From Flavihumibacter fluminis (GTDB lineage Bacteria; Bacteroidota; Bacteroidia; Chitinophagales; Chitinophagaceae): 64,000 nt of DNA. The first letter of the stretch is position 1, and every line of letters starts with the position of its first letter. Positions 45,334 through 55,028 of the stretch are shown piece after piece. The stretch covers positions 90,775 to 154,774 of the forward strand of contig NZ_JAKEVY010000006.1 of NCBI RefSeq assembly GCF_021491375.1, written 5' to 3'. Made by a program: the position numbers and the translations under genes. A model generated the notes under the pieces. That model worked only from the letters and a program-made list of their open reading frames with translations, ran no database searches and was not told the DNA's origin.

Positions 45334-48309
45334 TTATGCAGGTAGTTCCTGTAATGGAATGGTCAGCCTGATCCGGCAGCCGGCACCCGGCGCCGTATCC
45401 ACCTGGATCGTTCCCCTGAGTTCCTTTATACGCTCCGACATATTAATCAGGCCATTTTTTCTGGAAAGCGTGCTTTTATCAAATCCAATTCCATTGTCTC
45501 CAAGTTCTATGCTTAGGTGATTCTTCGAAACATTGCAGGATAAAGTAAAGACAGTAGCCCTGCCATGTTTGAGGCTGTTATTCATCGCCTCCTTCAGAAT
45601 CAGAAAAATATTTCTTTTCTGCAACATGCTCAATTCAACAGAAACACAGGACAATGCACCCTCTGCATCCAGGCGGATATTTCCAGAACTCAGAATTGGA
45701 TCTGCATATTTAATAAAACGTCTGATAAGCGGTTCTGCATCGCCGTTATGTGGTTGAATAGCCCACACAATATCTGACATATTCTGCATCATATCCCGGG
45801 TGTGTTGCCGGATTTCCTGTACAATGCTTTTTCCCTTTTCATCTTTTACCCTTGATTCGAGCAAAGTGCTGTAAATACCAATACTGCTAAGGGTAGATCC
45901 AATATCATCATGTAAATCACGGGATAACTGCCAGCGCAACCGCTCCATTCTTTTTTTGGAAAACCATTCTTTCCGCAGGCTGTAAATAATTGGAGCCAGC
46001 ATAACGAATCCCAACAGGGCATAAAACCACCAGGATTTCCAGAAAGGCCGGTGGATTATAAAGGAATGTTCCAGGCTATTCTCCTGCCAGTTTTCATTGA
46101 GCCGCCGGTATTGTATTTCCAACTGATAGGAGCCAGGCTGCAACTGATCAAATACAAGGCTGCCCAGATTTCCAAGGTATATCCAGTCATTTCCGGATTG
46201 TTTCAGGCGATAGCGATACTGAATGGATTCCTGTTGCGTATAATCCAGTGCAGCAAACTCGAAGCGGTATGTATTATCCTCATTTCCTTTTTGAATTTGA
46301 GTAAATACAAAGGGGATCTTTTCCGGCTCTTTTAATTCAACATACGGGTAATACAATAATTTGTCGCGCATCAGGAAGGCCGCACCATATTGCCCAACAA
46401 AACAGGCATCCTGGAAGGCATGATAGCGCTTATCATGCAACATAGTAGTATAAATATGTAAGCCGCTGGCAGTATCAATGTAGTTTAATCCGTTGGGTGT
46501 TTTAATCCATATTTTACCAAGGGAATCTTTGCTCAATTTGTGAACAGTATTGGATAACAATCCATCATGAGTACTAAAGCTGCGCAATACAGTCCCCGAC
46601 TTCGTTATCAATTTGAGTCCCTCATATAATGTGCCTACCAACCAGTTTTCACCCATTTTCAGGATACTATAACTTCCTCCCCGTAAAGGCAGCCTGACCA
46701 GCTTATCCAGACTTCTTTTTAGAAGATCAAGACGATAAACAATTGCTGCCGTATCAATCAGCAGCAAAGCCGATTTTTCAGCAACCGTCCAGCCGGTAAT
46801 TTGTGTATGACCCGGACCAGCAACAATTGAATCAATAAAGTCCCCTTTGTTACTGAACAAATGGATCGCATGCTTACCAGTAAAAACATGGAAACTATCC
46901 GTGCTGATTCCCTCGGGATCAAGCAGACCAAGTTTTCCTGAAGGAATGAAGGGTTCAAACTGATTCCTGCTTTCATTGAATCTCAGCACTTCATCAGTGA
47001 ACCACGGGTTAATATAAAGTCCATTGGTGTCGGCATATAGCAGTTTCAAATAATTGGCCCATTTACCCGTATATAGGGCTTGCGGAATATATTGTAGCTG
47101 CTTCTTTTGAAAATCCCATTTGTGTAAGCCCCTGGAACGATTGTTTACGAAAATGGAGCCGGATGGTGAAGAAAAGATCTGTGTGGCTCCATGTTGAAAA
47201 GAAAAATTAAATGACTGAATGGGAAACGAATAATTGATACTGGCTGCTGACGGCCGGATGATGAATACTCCCTGTTCGAATGAAATCCAGATATTACCAT
47301 TCCGATCGGAAAACAAGGCGGAGATGGATTCCAGTTTATGGTGGTTTCCGTTGAGTGATACAGAAGTATAATCCTGCAGCAATTGCATATCGCTATTGAA
47401 CACATAAATATGTCCGCCCAGGGTCGACATCCAGATATTCCCCGAAGCATCCTGGATCATTGTATTAGGTATGCTGAAATAATCATCCTGCATTCCCGCT
47501 GAAAAAGGCATCCATATACTATCAAGCCGGTTTCTTCGGCTATCATACCGGTACAGTGATCTGCCTTTTTGTTCGTTGATATTCCAACAGCTAAACCAAA
47601 TGGAACCATCCCGATCTATCAGGGAAGTGGAAATGTCCAGTTGCTGTTGCAGGATTTTTTTCTGAAGCGGATTATAGTTCGAAGAATAGAATTGTCCGGC
47701 TGTATCCAATTGCAAAAAACCATGTGAGGAGGAAATCCAGATAGTACCATCCGGATCTTCCAGGATATTCCGAAGATTGTAGAAATCAGTTGCAGGTAAG
47801 CGCTTGCTTTGATCTTCCAGTTTTATAAATCCGGTTGGAGTCCATTTCATTAATCCTCCAACCGTACTCATTAAAATCCTTTCCCTTGAAGTATGCACAA
47901 TGGTATGTGATCTCTTAAACTCTTTCTGTTTCAATTGCTGCGTAAAGCTGATCAGTTCCCCGGAACCGGTTGTAAAACGAACTGGTCCTTCGTGTTCGGT
48001 AACAGCCCAGATGTATTGTTGGGCATCTTCCGTAATACCGAAGTTCATAATGGAAGAAGGAAGTGAACGAAGGGGCTCCTGCGGATCGTAGGACAAAGTA
48101 AAAAATCTGGTACCATCGTACCGCTGGAGTCCGTTCCGGGTATTCAGCCAAATCAATCCGTTGTGATCCTGGAAGAAGAATTTAACCCGGTTATCAGCCA
48201 GCCCCTGTTGGGTAGTGAGTTGCCGTATGGCCGGCAAATCAGTTCCCTGATTGGAATACAATTTGGCAGAAAGGATAAGCAGTCCGGTTAAAATCAGCCA
48301 ACTCCTCAT
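45334..48309 (-). CDS. Two-component regulator propeller-domain histidine kinase
   Basis: A 991-residue sensor kinase. After a signal peptide (about 1-20) a large periplasmic two-propeller sensor occupies about 25-660 (repeats of the type DHNGLIWLNTRNGL, ASGNIWMSTLGG). The Y_Y_Y domain (about 665-740) and one transmembrane helix (about 748-768, WWFYALLGFVMLAPIIYSL) follow. The HisKA_3 dimerisation helix has the phosphorylated His800 in DLHDDIGSTLSS, and the ATPase domain carries NSLKHG and GDNGIGFD. It lacks the AraC output of hybrid sensors and acts through the next gene. Propeller sensors often read glycan breakdown products. Confidence 0.93.
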   Translation of the reverse strand: MRSWLILTGLLILSAKLYSNQGTDLPAIRQLTTQQGLADNRVKFFFQDHNGLIWLNTRNGLQRYDGTRFFTLSYDPQEPLRSLPSSIMNFGITEDAQQYIWAVTEHEGPVRFTTGSGELISFTQQLKQKEFKRSHTIVHTSRERILMSTVGGLMKWTPTGFIKLEDQSKRLPATDFYNLRNILEDPDGTIWISSSHGFLQLDTAGQFYSSNYNPLQKKILQQQLDISTSLIDRDGSIWFSCWNINEQKGRSLYRYDSRRNRLDSIWMPFSAGMQDDYFSIPNTMIQDASGNIWMSTLGGHIYVFNSDMQLLQDYTSVSLNGNHHKLESISALFSDRNGNIWISFEQGVFIIRPSAASINYSFPIQSFNFSFQHGATQIFSSPSGSIFVNNRSRGLHKWDFQKKQLQYIPQALYTGKWANYLKLLYADTNGLYINPWFTDEVLRFNESRNQFEPFIPSGKLGLLDPEGISTDSFHVFTGKHAIHLFSNKGDFIDSIVAGPGHTQITGWTVAEKSALLLIDTAAIVYRLDLLKRSLDKLVRLPLRGGSYSILKMGENWLVGTLYEGLKLITKSGTVLRSFSTHDGLLSNTVHKLSKDSLGKIWIKTPNGLNYIDTASGLHIYTTMLHDKRYHAFQDACFVGQYGAAFLMRDKLLYYPYVELKEPEKIPFVFTQIQKGNEDNTYRFEFAALDYTQQESIQYRYRLKQSGNDWIYLGNLGSLVFDQLQPGSYQLEIQYRRLNENWQENSLEHSFIIHRPFWKSWWFYALLGFVMLAPIIYSLRKEWFSKKRMERLRWQLSRDLHDDIGSTLSSIGIYSTLLESRVKDEKGKSIVQEIRQHTRDMMQNMSDIVWAIQPHNGDAEPLIRRFIKYADPILSSGNIRLDAEGALSCVSVELSMLQKRNIFLILKEAMNNSLKHGRATVFTLSCNVSKNHLSIELGDNGIGFDKSTLSRKNGLINMSERIKELRGTIQVDTAPGAGCRIRLTIPLQELPA

Positions 48310-48321
48310 ACCTACAAGATA

Positions 48322-50265
48322 CTACTCAAGTGGCAAAAAACTGAACATCCACTTCACCGGGTTTTGCCAATCACTGCCTTTAAAAGAGCCAACGGGTGCT
48401 TTGATGAGCACGTCGTTCCAGCCCTTTTTGAAATAGAGCCGGGTAGGTATGCGATAATAATAATCTTCGTCTTCAAGTGGCGTTTCAAGGGTGATGGTTT
48501 TGCCTGAACGTTTCCATTCAGGGGCAGGAACCAGTGTCCCATTGAACCAGATGGCAGAGTTACGTTCATCCCAATGCCCCTGAGCCGGTGCCCTGGTGAT
48601 CATGGAACGTGAAAAATTATTAAACCCAATCCAGCAATTGCGCCATCCTTCCACTTCTGAAAAAATGCGGGTCCTTGCATACCAGGTGGTATTTTCTTCC
48701 GGGTCCGGAATATGTCCGGTGATGGCAGGCGCCCACCAGTGTCTTAATACAATTGTTCCGCCAAGCGCCTGCAAAGCAGGATTGGGTTTTTTGGAAAAAA
48801 ATCCGGCATCTTCCGGTTCAAATACCTGCTTCAGATTTCCATTATTTGGAAAAGGACCGAATAAATTCCATTCCAGTTTCGACTGGGCAAAATAGGGAAA
48901 GGGTTCGCCGGAGAAATAGATTTTTTTATGCTTCAGCAGCCTGTTTTCAAATTCTGTGAACTGGCGCGTTTCAGGAGAATTTTTACCACCGATCACTGCT
49001 GTCCATTTTGGTATACCTCCGCCTCTCCAGCTACGTTCCGCGAAAGCTAACATGGAAGGATATACGCCATTTAGGACCAAGTGAAAATTTTCATTAATGA
49101 GTCGGCGGTCATTCCAGACACAGATAATACCTCCGAGCATGGAAGCGTCTGCTTTTTTACGATCCCCTATCTGGCGATGGAACAATGTAACTACTGCTTC
49201 ATGCGGGTCCATATGATTGAGATACAGGTGGCGGGAATCTATGTACCGAATACCGGGTTTTATAGGAGTTTCTGACATCCACAGCTGGTGAATGGTAGTG
49301 TTGGCCAGGTTGCCACCAGGGCTCCAGCCGAGGCTTTCAATCCCCATTGAATCCAGCAAACGGGTCATTTCCGGCAGAAAACGGGGGTTGGTAATTTTTA
49401 CCTCATCGCCACCAATATGAATGTACTTTATGGGTAGAGTGGTAGCCACTGAACGCAAGATTTCCTGCACGTATTGAGTACCTTTTTCACTCTGCATGGA
49501 TACACCCATGGCGCGTTCAAAAGCAGCACTATGGCCCGGCATATCAATTTCGAGAACGAACCGGATATAACGTTCTTCACAATACCGGATCAGTTCTTTC
49601 ATTTCTGAAATGGAATAATACATTCCAGGATCCCGCAGCATGGTAGAATCCGCTGTTAAGGCTGGGAAACCAGCCACTTCCAATCGCCAGGCAATATCCT
49701 CCGTAACATGAAAATGAAAAGTGTTCAACTTATAAGCAGCCATCCGGTCAATCTGTGCTTTTAATAAATCCATTGTCTGATAATTCCTTCCCATATCCAC
49801 CATATAGCCTCTCCATGGGAAAGCGGGCTCATCTACTATTTCAACCACCTGAAACTGTTGTGGTGTTTCCAGTAGTTGTTTCAATGTTTGCAATCCCCGA
49901 TAAATACCGGTATCAGAGAGGGCCTTAAGTTGTATTTTTTGAGCATCTGCTTTCAGATAATATCCTTCATTGGAAGAGATCTTTTCAAGTTTGGGGGATA
50001 TAATCAACTCAATTAAAACAGCTGATGTTTTATTGGTGTTGATCCCGGCAATAATTCCTTTAGATTTCAGAAAATCCTGGACTTCATGCGCTGCATAGGA
50101 GAGTTTATTATCCCGATACTGTATTGAAACACCCTTTTGTAAAGTTCCTGTTTCCTTCTTCCAGTTTACCGTTACAGGCAATGGAATCAATGCAGTTTCC
50201 TGTGCCTGCAAACGAACCAGGCTAGTAACCACAAAAATCAGATTACATAAAACAAAACGTATCAT
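48322..50265 (-). CDS. GH20 beta-N-acetylhexosaminidase
   Basis: A 647-residue secreted enzyme that removes terminal beta-linked N-acetylglucosamine or N-acetylgalactosamine. A signal peptide (about 1-21) is followed by the GH20b domain (about 25-140). The TIM barrel then has WRGYMVDMGRNYQTMD and the catalytic pair in IHIGGDEVKI (Asp287, Glu288). A C-terminal beta domain follows. The start ATG 50265 overlaps the stop of the SASA gene in a TAATG arrangement, so translation is coupled. Confidence 0.93.
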   Translation of the reverse strand: MIRFVLCNLIFVVTSLVRLQAQETALIPLPVTVNWKKETGTLQKGVSIQYRDNKLSYAAHEVQDFLKSKGIIAGINTNKTSAVLIELIISPKLEKISSNEGYYLKADAQKIQLKALSDTGIYRGLQTLKQLLETPQQFQVVEIVDEPAFPWRGYMVDMGRNYQTMDLLKAQIDRMAAYKLNTFHFHVTEDIAWRLEVAGFPALTADSTMLRDPGMYYSISEMKELIRYCEERYIRFVLEIDMPGHSAAFERAMGVSMQSEKGTQYVQEILRSVATTLPIKYIHIGGDEVKITNPRFLPEMTRLLDSMGIESLGWSPGGNLANTTIHQLWMSETPIKPGIRYIDSRHLYLNHMDPHEAVVTLFHRQIGDRKKADASMLGGIICVWNDRRLINENFHLVLNGVYPSMLAFAERSWRGGGIPKWTAVIGGKNSPETRQFTEFENRLLKHKKIYFSGEPFPYFAQSKLEWNLFGPFPNNGNLKQVFEPEDAGFFSKKPNPALQALGGTIVLRHWWAPAITGHIPDPEENTTWYARTRIFSEVEGWRNCWIGFNNFSRSMITRAPAQGHWDERNSAIWFNGTLVPAPEWKRSGKTITLETPLEDEDYYYRIPTRLYFKKGWNDVLIKAPVGSFKGSDWQNPVKWMFSFLPLE

Positions 50266-51776
50266 TACTGCGCAAGTTTAAAAGTAAAAGTGGAAGCGGG
50301 CATTCCTTCTGAATTCACCAGGTTACCAATTGAGTATGGCTGCCAGCCGTAGTAAACTGTAACTGGGAGATGCTGGAATGGTAGTACTACTTTTTTTCGT
50401 TTAAGGATCGCTGTTACAGCAGTCGATCCGTCAAAGGAAAATCCCCTGATTGGCTGATCATCACTGGTCGTTAACCCTTTACCGCTGTGTGAAAAATATA
50501 GTTCCAACCGGTTGGATTTGAGTTTCGCTTTTTTAAACAGTGGCCCGGATGGGGCTTGTTGTTTATCGCCATAATAATAATGCAATACCCAATTGGCCAG
50601 CCGGTAACCTACGGTTCGTTTATTCCTTGGATGGACATCGGTCGGATGACCGATATCACTGCTAACTGCCATACCGCTGTATGGGATCGAATCCAGTTGC
50701 TCCCGTTGTATATTGCGGAATGCAGGCCAATAGGCCGACTGGTATTTCAGCGTATCAATGGATGATAACTGAACCCAGTAAAAGGGTAGTTGGGAGTCTT
50801 TCCAGGCAGCTCTGTAGGACTTAGCCATGATTTGTAACAGCGACCCATATTCGAAAACCCGTGCGTGTTCAAGGGAATTACTTTCACCCTGGTACAATAG
50901 TATACCGGCAATGGGTAAACGCGAAAACTGCGGAATTGCAGCCGCATATGCAAAACCTGGTTTATAAGCATGGTTTGGTCCTTCTCCCTTCGTATTTGTG
51001 GCATCCGGCAGGTGTCCGAGGTTTTGCAATCCTCTTTCCCGGATCCAGGCAGGTAAATAAGGATTGTACAACCAGTTACCTTCCAATTTTTTTTGAAAAT
51101 GGGGATGGCTGGCCAGGTCATCCCGGCTTATAAAGGTTTCAAGTGGAGCACCGCCAATTGCCAGGTTAATAATTCCTATTGGTATACCTGTTTGCTGTGT
51201 AACCCGTTTGGCAAAATAATAGGCAACAGCAGACATAGCTTGCACTGTTTCAGTAGTGCAGGTCTCCCAGGTTCCGGAATAGAATTTTCCATTTTGTAAT
51301 TGGTCGGTCAGGGAATCAGCATAGGGAACTCCATAAATGTATTTCCCAATAAAACGTGTATTGTACAGCCGGATAAGCGGCTGGTTGGCATCCGGCGTTT
51401 CCACTTTTGCAAACTCCTCTCTTGAAAATGCCCATTCCATATTAGATTGCCCGGTGCAAATCCAGACATCACCAACAAGTATATTGGTTAAGCGGGCGCT
51501 ATCCTTCCCAGCCTCAATAAAAAGAGTGGTGGCTTTGTTGTTTGCTGGCATAGGAGGCAAATCCACTTTCCAGCTGGAATCCTGCTGTACATTGGTTGTT
51601 CCCTTAAACCCATTAAACCGGAGCTCTAACTGCTGTCCCGGAACAGCCTTGCCCCATATAGAGAACGGTTTTGACCGCTGAATTACCATATGGTTTGCAA
51701 AACAATCCGCCAGCCGAAGCTGCCCGAAAACCGATCCGCTCAACAGTAATGCAAAGCTGAGAATGAAAAGTTTCAT
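50265..51776 (-). CDS. Sialate O-acetylesterase-type esterase (SASA family)
   Basis: A 503-residue secreted SGNH-like esterase, predicted to remove O-acetyl groups from sialic acids or other acetylated sugars. A signal peptide (about 1-18) is followed by ADCFANHMVIQRSKP, typical of the family. The serine motif VWICTGQSNMEW (Ser111) and the later block with LLYQGESNSLEH are present. It is coupled with the GH20 gene through a shared TAATG. It lies 34 bp behind the FAD oxidoreductase gene, so all three may be one transcript. Confidence 0.9.
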   Translation of the reverse strand: MKLFILSFALLLSGSVFGQLRLADCFANHMVIQRSKPFSIWGKAVPGQQLELRFNGFKGTTNVQQDSSWKVDLPPMPANNKATTLFIEAGKDSARLTNILVGDVWICTGQSNMEWAFSREEFAKVETPDANQPLIRLYNTRFIGKYIYGVPYADSLTDQLQNGKFYSGTWETCTTETVQAMSAVAYYFAKRVTQQTGIPIGIINLAIGGAPLETFISRDDLASHPHFQKKLEGNWLYNPYLPAWIRERGLQNLGHLPDATNTKGEGPNHAYKPGFAYAAAIPQFSRLPIAGILLYQGESNSLEHARVFEYGSLLQIMAKSYRAAWKDSQLPFYWVQLSSIDTLKYQSAYWPAFRNIQREQLDSIPYSGMAVSSDIGHPTDVHPRNKRTVGYRLANWVLHYYYGDKQQAPSGPLFKKAKLKSNRLELYFSHSGKGLTTSDDQPIRGFSFDGSTAVTAILKRKKVVLPFQHLPVTVYYGWQPYSIGNLVNSEGMPASTFTFKLAQ

Positions 51777-51810
51777 CCTTAAATATATGCATTATGTAAT
51801 ACATATTAAG

Positions 51811-53796
51811 CTAAAAGGAGGGTTTCAATAGTACCGCATCTGCTATGATTACTCCTTTTTCACCGGCCGAACCGATGGATATGCGGGCATTCTTGCCCAA
51901 TTGATAGGATCCAATCAATTTCCATCCGCCAGAGGTTTGACCACTTACCTGCATCTGCTCCCGGTCCAGGATTACCAGGTGTTCTTTTTGTCCGTCCTGA
52001 ACCATCACCTGGTAACGGGAAGCCAGGTTAGGGTATCTCGGCATTACATATACGTATACTGAATACTCACCTGCAGTTTTGATGGTGGGTTGGAAAACAA
52101 CGTGATCAGTAGAAGTAGGCTGCTCTGCCAGCAGGTAATCAGGGCCATAGCCATGCCGCATTTTTTTCCAGTTACCGTTTATCGTAACAGCAGTGGCGTC
52201 TGCATTATCAAGAATAATTTCAGGAGTGGATCCATCTGCAAGCGGATTGTTTTTTAATTCCAGTTGCAATTTTTTCACATCAATATCCTGCACTGCCTTT
52301 TTTTGGTCAATGGCCATGCTGGCTGCTACTGCGCTTGATTGTGCAAGTACCATGAACACCGGCTCCATCCTGATAGATCCATAGGCAATATGACTCGCAC
52401 TCAGACAGATCGGAACCAGGAGGTTGGTACATTCCGATTTTTTTGGAATCAGCGAACGATAACTGATTGGATAGGGCCCAAAGCCTCCCACCTGAACATC
52501 TCCTTCGTTCTTTACCATGCCATTGATTACGAGTCGCTGTGTGTTGTGAGAGTCCATGGTATAGGCTGCCATTCCTACTCCATCCGTTACAACTTCCTTC
52601 CCTTCGCAGTTCGCCTGTGTCATCACATATTCTCCTACCATGCGACGAGCTTCGCGTACATAGAGCTGGGGCGACCAATGACCGGTTTCCACATATTCAT
52701 CTTTGGGATAACCCCAGGTCAGCATTTCTTTCCGGATGGATTCCGGCACTCTTGGATCATTACCTATGAAATAGAGCAAGCCCTTGGTGTAGTCGGTATG
52801 TTTCTGGATGATCGCTTTGCGTTGTTCATAACTCGCCTCCGGATAATCATAATTCTCTCCTATCATATCTGTTGAGAAGGGACCATTGTTGTTGATATCG
52901 GTTTTATAGTTGGGCATCAGATCCATTTTAAGAATCTGCCGAAGTGTTTTCGGTTGTCCGTGATTGAGATACCGAAGCAATAATTCATATCGGTAAGGTT
53001 GATAATCAGCCGGCTTTTCAATAGGCAGTCTGTTCGCGGGATTATTAGTGAGGCAAATCCTGAAATTATAGGCCTGCACTTTTTTATCACCCGAACCAAT
53101 TGGCTGCAACGGCTCCGGACTAATGCCCCATAACAATCCACTGGAAGGATCACCAGGGATTTTGTAAGGATCAACCCCATCCGGGAACTGGTGGTATTGT
53201 TCTACCTGAACCCCGTTATAAGTTTCGCCATATTGGCTATTGGCCTCGCGACCGATTGTATAAGACACACCTGCTTTGGCGAGCAAATCACCTTCATAAC
53301 TGCAATCAAGGTATATTTTAGCTTTCACCCGAACCGTACGGTCTTTAGCATTATAGGGATGCCGCACCGAGATTTCTGAAATCGCTCCTCTATTTTTAGT
53401 GAGACTGATCAATGCTTTTTCATACCATACCTCCACATTGGCTTTTTTGATATACTCATTAAAAAGTGATGCTGCTACTCCGGGTTCAAAAATCCAGGAT
53501 TCAAATGTTCCGTATTGTTTGCCAAGTCTTCTGTAATAATCAAGTGCCAATCCGCTTATGGCAAATTTATTACCGATATCGGTAAAGCCCAGTCCACCGC
53601 TGGTCAGACCACCCAATCGCTTGCCGGGTTCAATCAGCAACACTGTTTTACCCATTTTTTTTGCCGTATACGCTGCCATCACACCAGCAGAACTTCCGCC
53701 ATAAATGCAGATATCAACTTCTTTTACAGTTTGCGCAGTTACCTGAATAGAAAACAATACGCAAAACAGCGCAACAACAAATGGAGATTGCTTCAT
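51811..53796 (-). CDS. Secreted FAD-dependent oxidoreductase with golvesin-like domain
   Basis: A 661-residue exported flavoprotein. After the signal peptide (about 1-21, ending VTAQ) a FAD-binding fold begins with VDICIYGGSSAGVMAAYTAKKMG and carries LIEPGKRLGGLTSGGLGFTD. The body is the FAD_oxidored family, with the core (YEGDLLAKAGVSYTIGREA). The last 130 residues (about 530-661, TINGNWKKMRHGYGPDYL, GEYSVYVYV) resemble the golvesin C-terminal beta domain, a possible carbohydrate-binding module. Export of a flavoprotein implies oxidation of extracytoplasmic sugars or their derivatives; the substrate is unknown. Confidence 0.85.
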   Translation of the reverse strand: MKQSPFVVALFCVLFSIQVTAQTVKEVDICIYGGSSAGVMAAYTAKKMGKTVLLIEPGKRLGGLTSGGLGFTDIGNKFAISGLALDYYRRLGKQYGTFESWIFEPGVAASLFNEYIKKANVEVWYEKALISLTKNRGAISEISVRHPYNAKDRTVRVKAKIYLDCSYEGDLLAKAGVSYTIGREANSQYGETYNGVQVEQYHQFPDGVDPYKIPGDPSSGLLWGISPEPLQPIGSGDKKVQAYNFRICLTNNPANRLPIEKPADYQPYRYELLLRYLNHGQPKTLRQILKMDLMPNYKTDINNNGPFSTDMIGENYDYPEASYEQRKAIIQKHTDYTKGLLYFIGNDPRVPESIRKEMLTWGYPKDEYVETGHWSPQLYVREARRMVGEYVMTQANCEGKEVVTDGVGMAAYTMDSHNTQRLVINGMVKNEGDVQVGGFGPYPISYRSLIPKKSECTNLLVPICLSASHIAYGSIRMEPVFMVLAQSSAVAASMAIDQKKAVQDIDVKKLQLELKNNPLADGSTPEIILDNADATAVTINGNWKKMRHGYGPDYLLAEQPTSTDHVVFQPTIKTAGEYSVYVYVMPRYPNLASRYQVMVQDGQKEHLVILDREQMQVSGQTSGGWKLIGSYQLGKNARISIGSAGEKGVIIADAVLLKPSF

Positions 53797-53894
53797 TGGC
53801 TTAAGTTACTGGTTTCGGGAACAGGCTTAAACTTTAATATTCACCATGCCTTATTTTATTTTCACTATCCAATCCAAACAGATAAGTTCATTGT

Positions 53895-54977
53895 TCAGTC
53901 TACGAGTTTACCAAGGAGAAAGTTTATATCCTCTTCTGTATGGCGACTACTCACTATGATTCGGGTTATCTTATCGTCCTCCGGACCTGGATACGCAAAA
54001 CTGCTGATCAGGATTTGCTGCTCAAATAATTTGGCAGCAAGCTGATTATCCTTGCTAAAAATTACCGGGTAATTATGTATATAACGGAGGGCAGTAAGCG
54101 AAAATAAACCTTGTTGAAGCTGATGGATGTTTCGGAATAAGTCAGCTCTTTCCTTCTTATAAAGTTCTTCAGCGTTAAGGTAAGCATACAAGAAAGCAGG
54201 AGCCATAGGGGATGCGGCTGTAAAAAAAGGCGATGTGCGTAAAGCCGACAGCTGGCTGGATTTCGCAAGAATCACCCCTCCTGACATCCCCATTGCTTTT
54301 GCAAGAGAAGAAACAATGATGATATCAACGGAAGGAGCCTCTGGCAAAAGTCCGGAGACGCCTTCACCCGTTTTTCCCAGGATCCCTAATCCATGGGAAT
54401 CATCGATAATAACTGTAATTTTTTTATTCACCGGCAGCTGACTAATCCAGGAAAAATCATATGTGTTCACTTTTAACGGATCAATCGAATTGGTAAGAAT
54501 TACAATATTTTCATCAGGAAGTTGCTGTAATAATCCAGGCAGTGCGTTTATCCAATTCCGGTAGTTGCCAGCTATAGAATCAGCCTGGTTTCTAAATAAA
54601 GCAGGATGACAATCCGGAGCATAGATAAATGCTGCTTTATCTTCAAAATACCGAACCACCAGTTGAGCAGCCATAAATCCGGAAGAAACAGTCAGAGCAG
54701 CATCAGCTTTAAAATGCTTTGCCATGGCAGTTTCAGCCTCCTCATACACCGGAATGGTAAAATTGCCAGACCTGGAACTTCCATAATTTGATCCATAGAT
54801 CCGCATTCCTTCTTCCATCAACCGGGTAAACTCCGGATTAGCATTCATACCCAAATAGGCTGTACCACTGAAAAACAAAAATGGTTTTCCATTGAGGTTT
54901 ACAACCCGGTCAGGTTTAATACTAGTCGGAAGTATATCACGGAAGTGATTCACGCTATAAATACTTTTTTCAATCAT
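53895..54977 (-). CDS. 8-amino-7-oxononanoate-synthase-like PLP enzyme
   Basis: A 360-residue cytosolic enzyme of the alpha-oxoamine synthase family. The pieces seen are LNGKPFLFFSGTAYLGMN, YGSNYGSSRSGNFTIPVYEEAE, IIDDSHGLGILGKTGEGV, and the PLP lysine in SSLAKAMGMSGGV (Lys227). It is shorter than BioF (about 385-390 residues). The family condenses an amino acid with an acyl-CoA; whether this one makes the biotin precursor or another product cannot be said. It lies 51 bp after the M19 peptidase gene, and no other biotin gene is nearby. Confidence 0.82.
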   Translation of the reverse strand: MIEKSIYSVNHFRDILPTSIKPDRVVNLNGKPFLFFSGTAYLGMNANPEFTRLMEEGMRIYGSNYGSSRSGNFTIPVYEEAETAMAKHFKADAALTVSSGFMAAQLVVRYFEDKAAFIYAPDCHPALFRNQADSIAGNYRNWINALPGLLQQLPDENIVILTNSIDPLKVNTYDFSWISQLPVNKKITVIIDDSHGLGILGKTGEGVSGLLPEAPSVDIIIVSSLAKAMGMSGGVILAKSSQLSALRTSPFFTAASPMAPAFLYAYLNAEELYKKERADLFRNIHQLQQGLFSLTALRYIHNYPVIFSKDNQLAAKLFEQQILISSFAYPGPEDDKITRIIVSSRHTEEDINFLLGKLVD

Positions 54978-55028
54978 GGCTGGGCATGTACATTAAATGG
55001 GAAGGTGCTCAAACTCAAAAAATAACAA

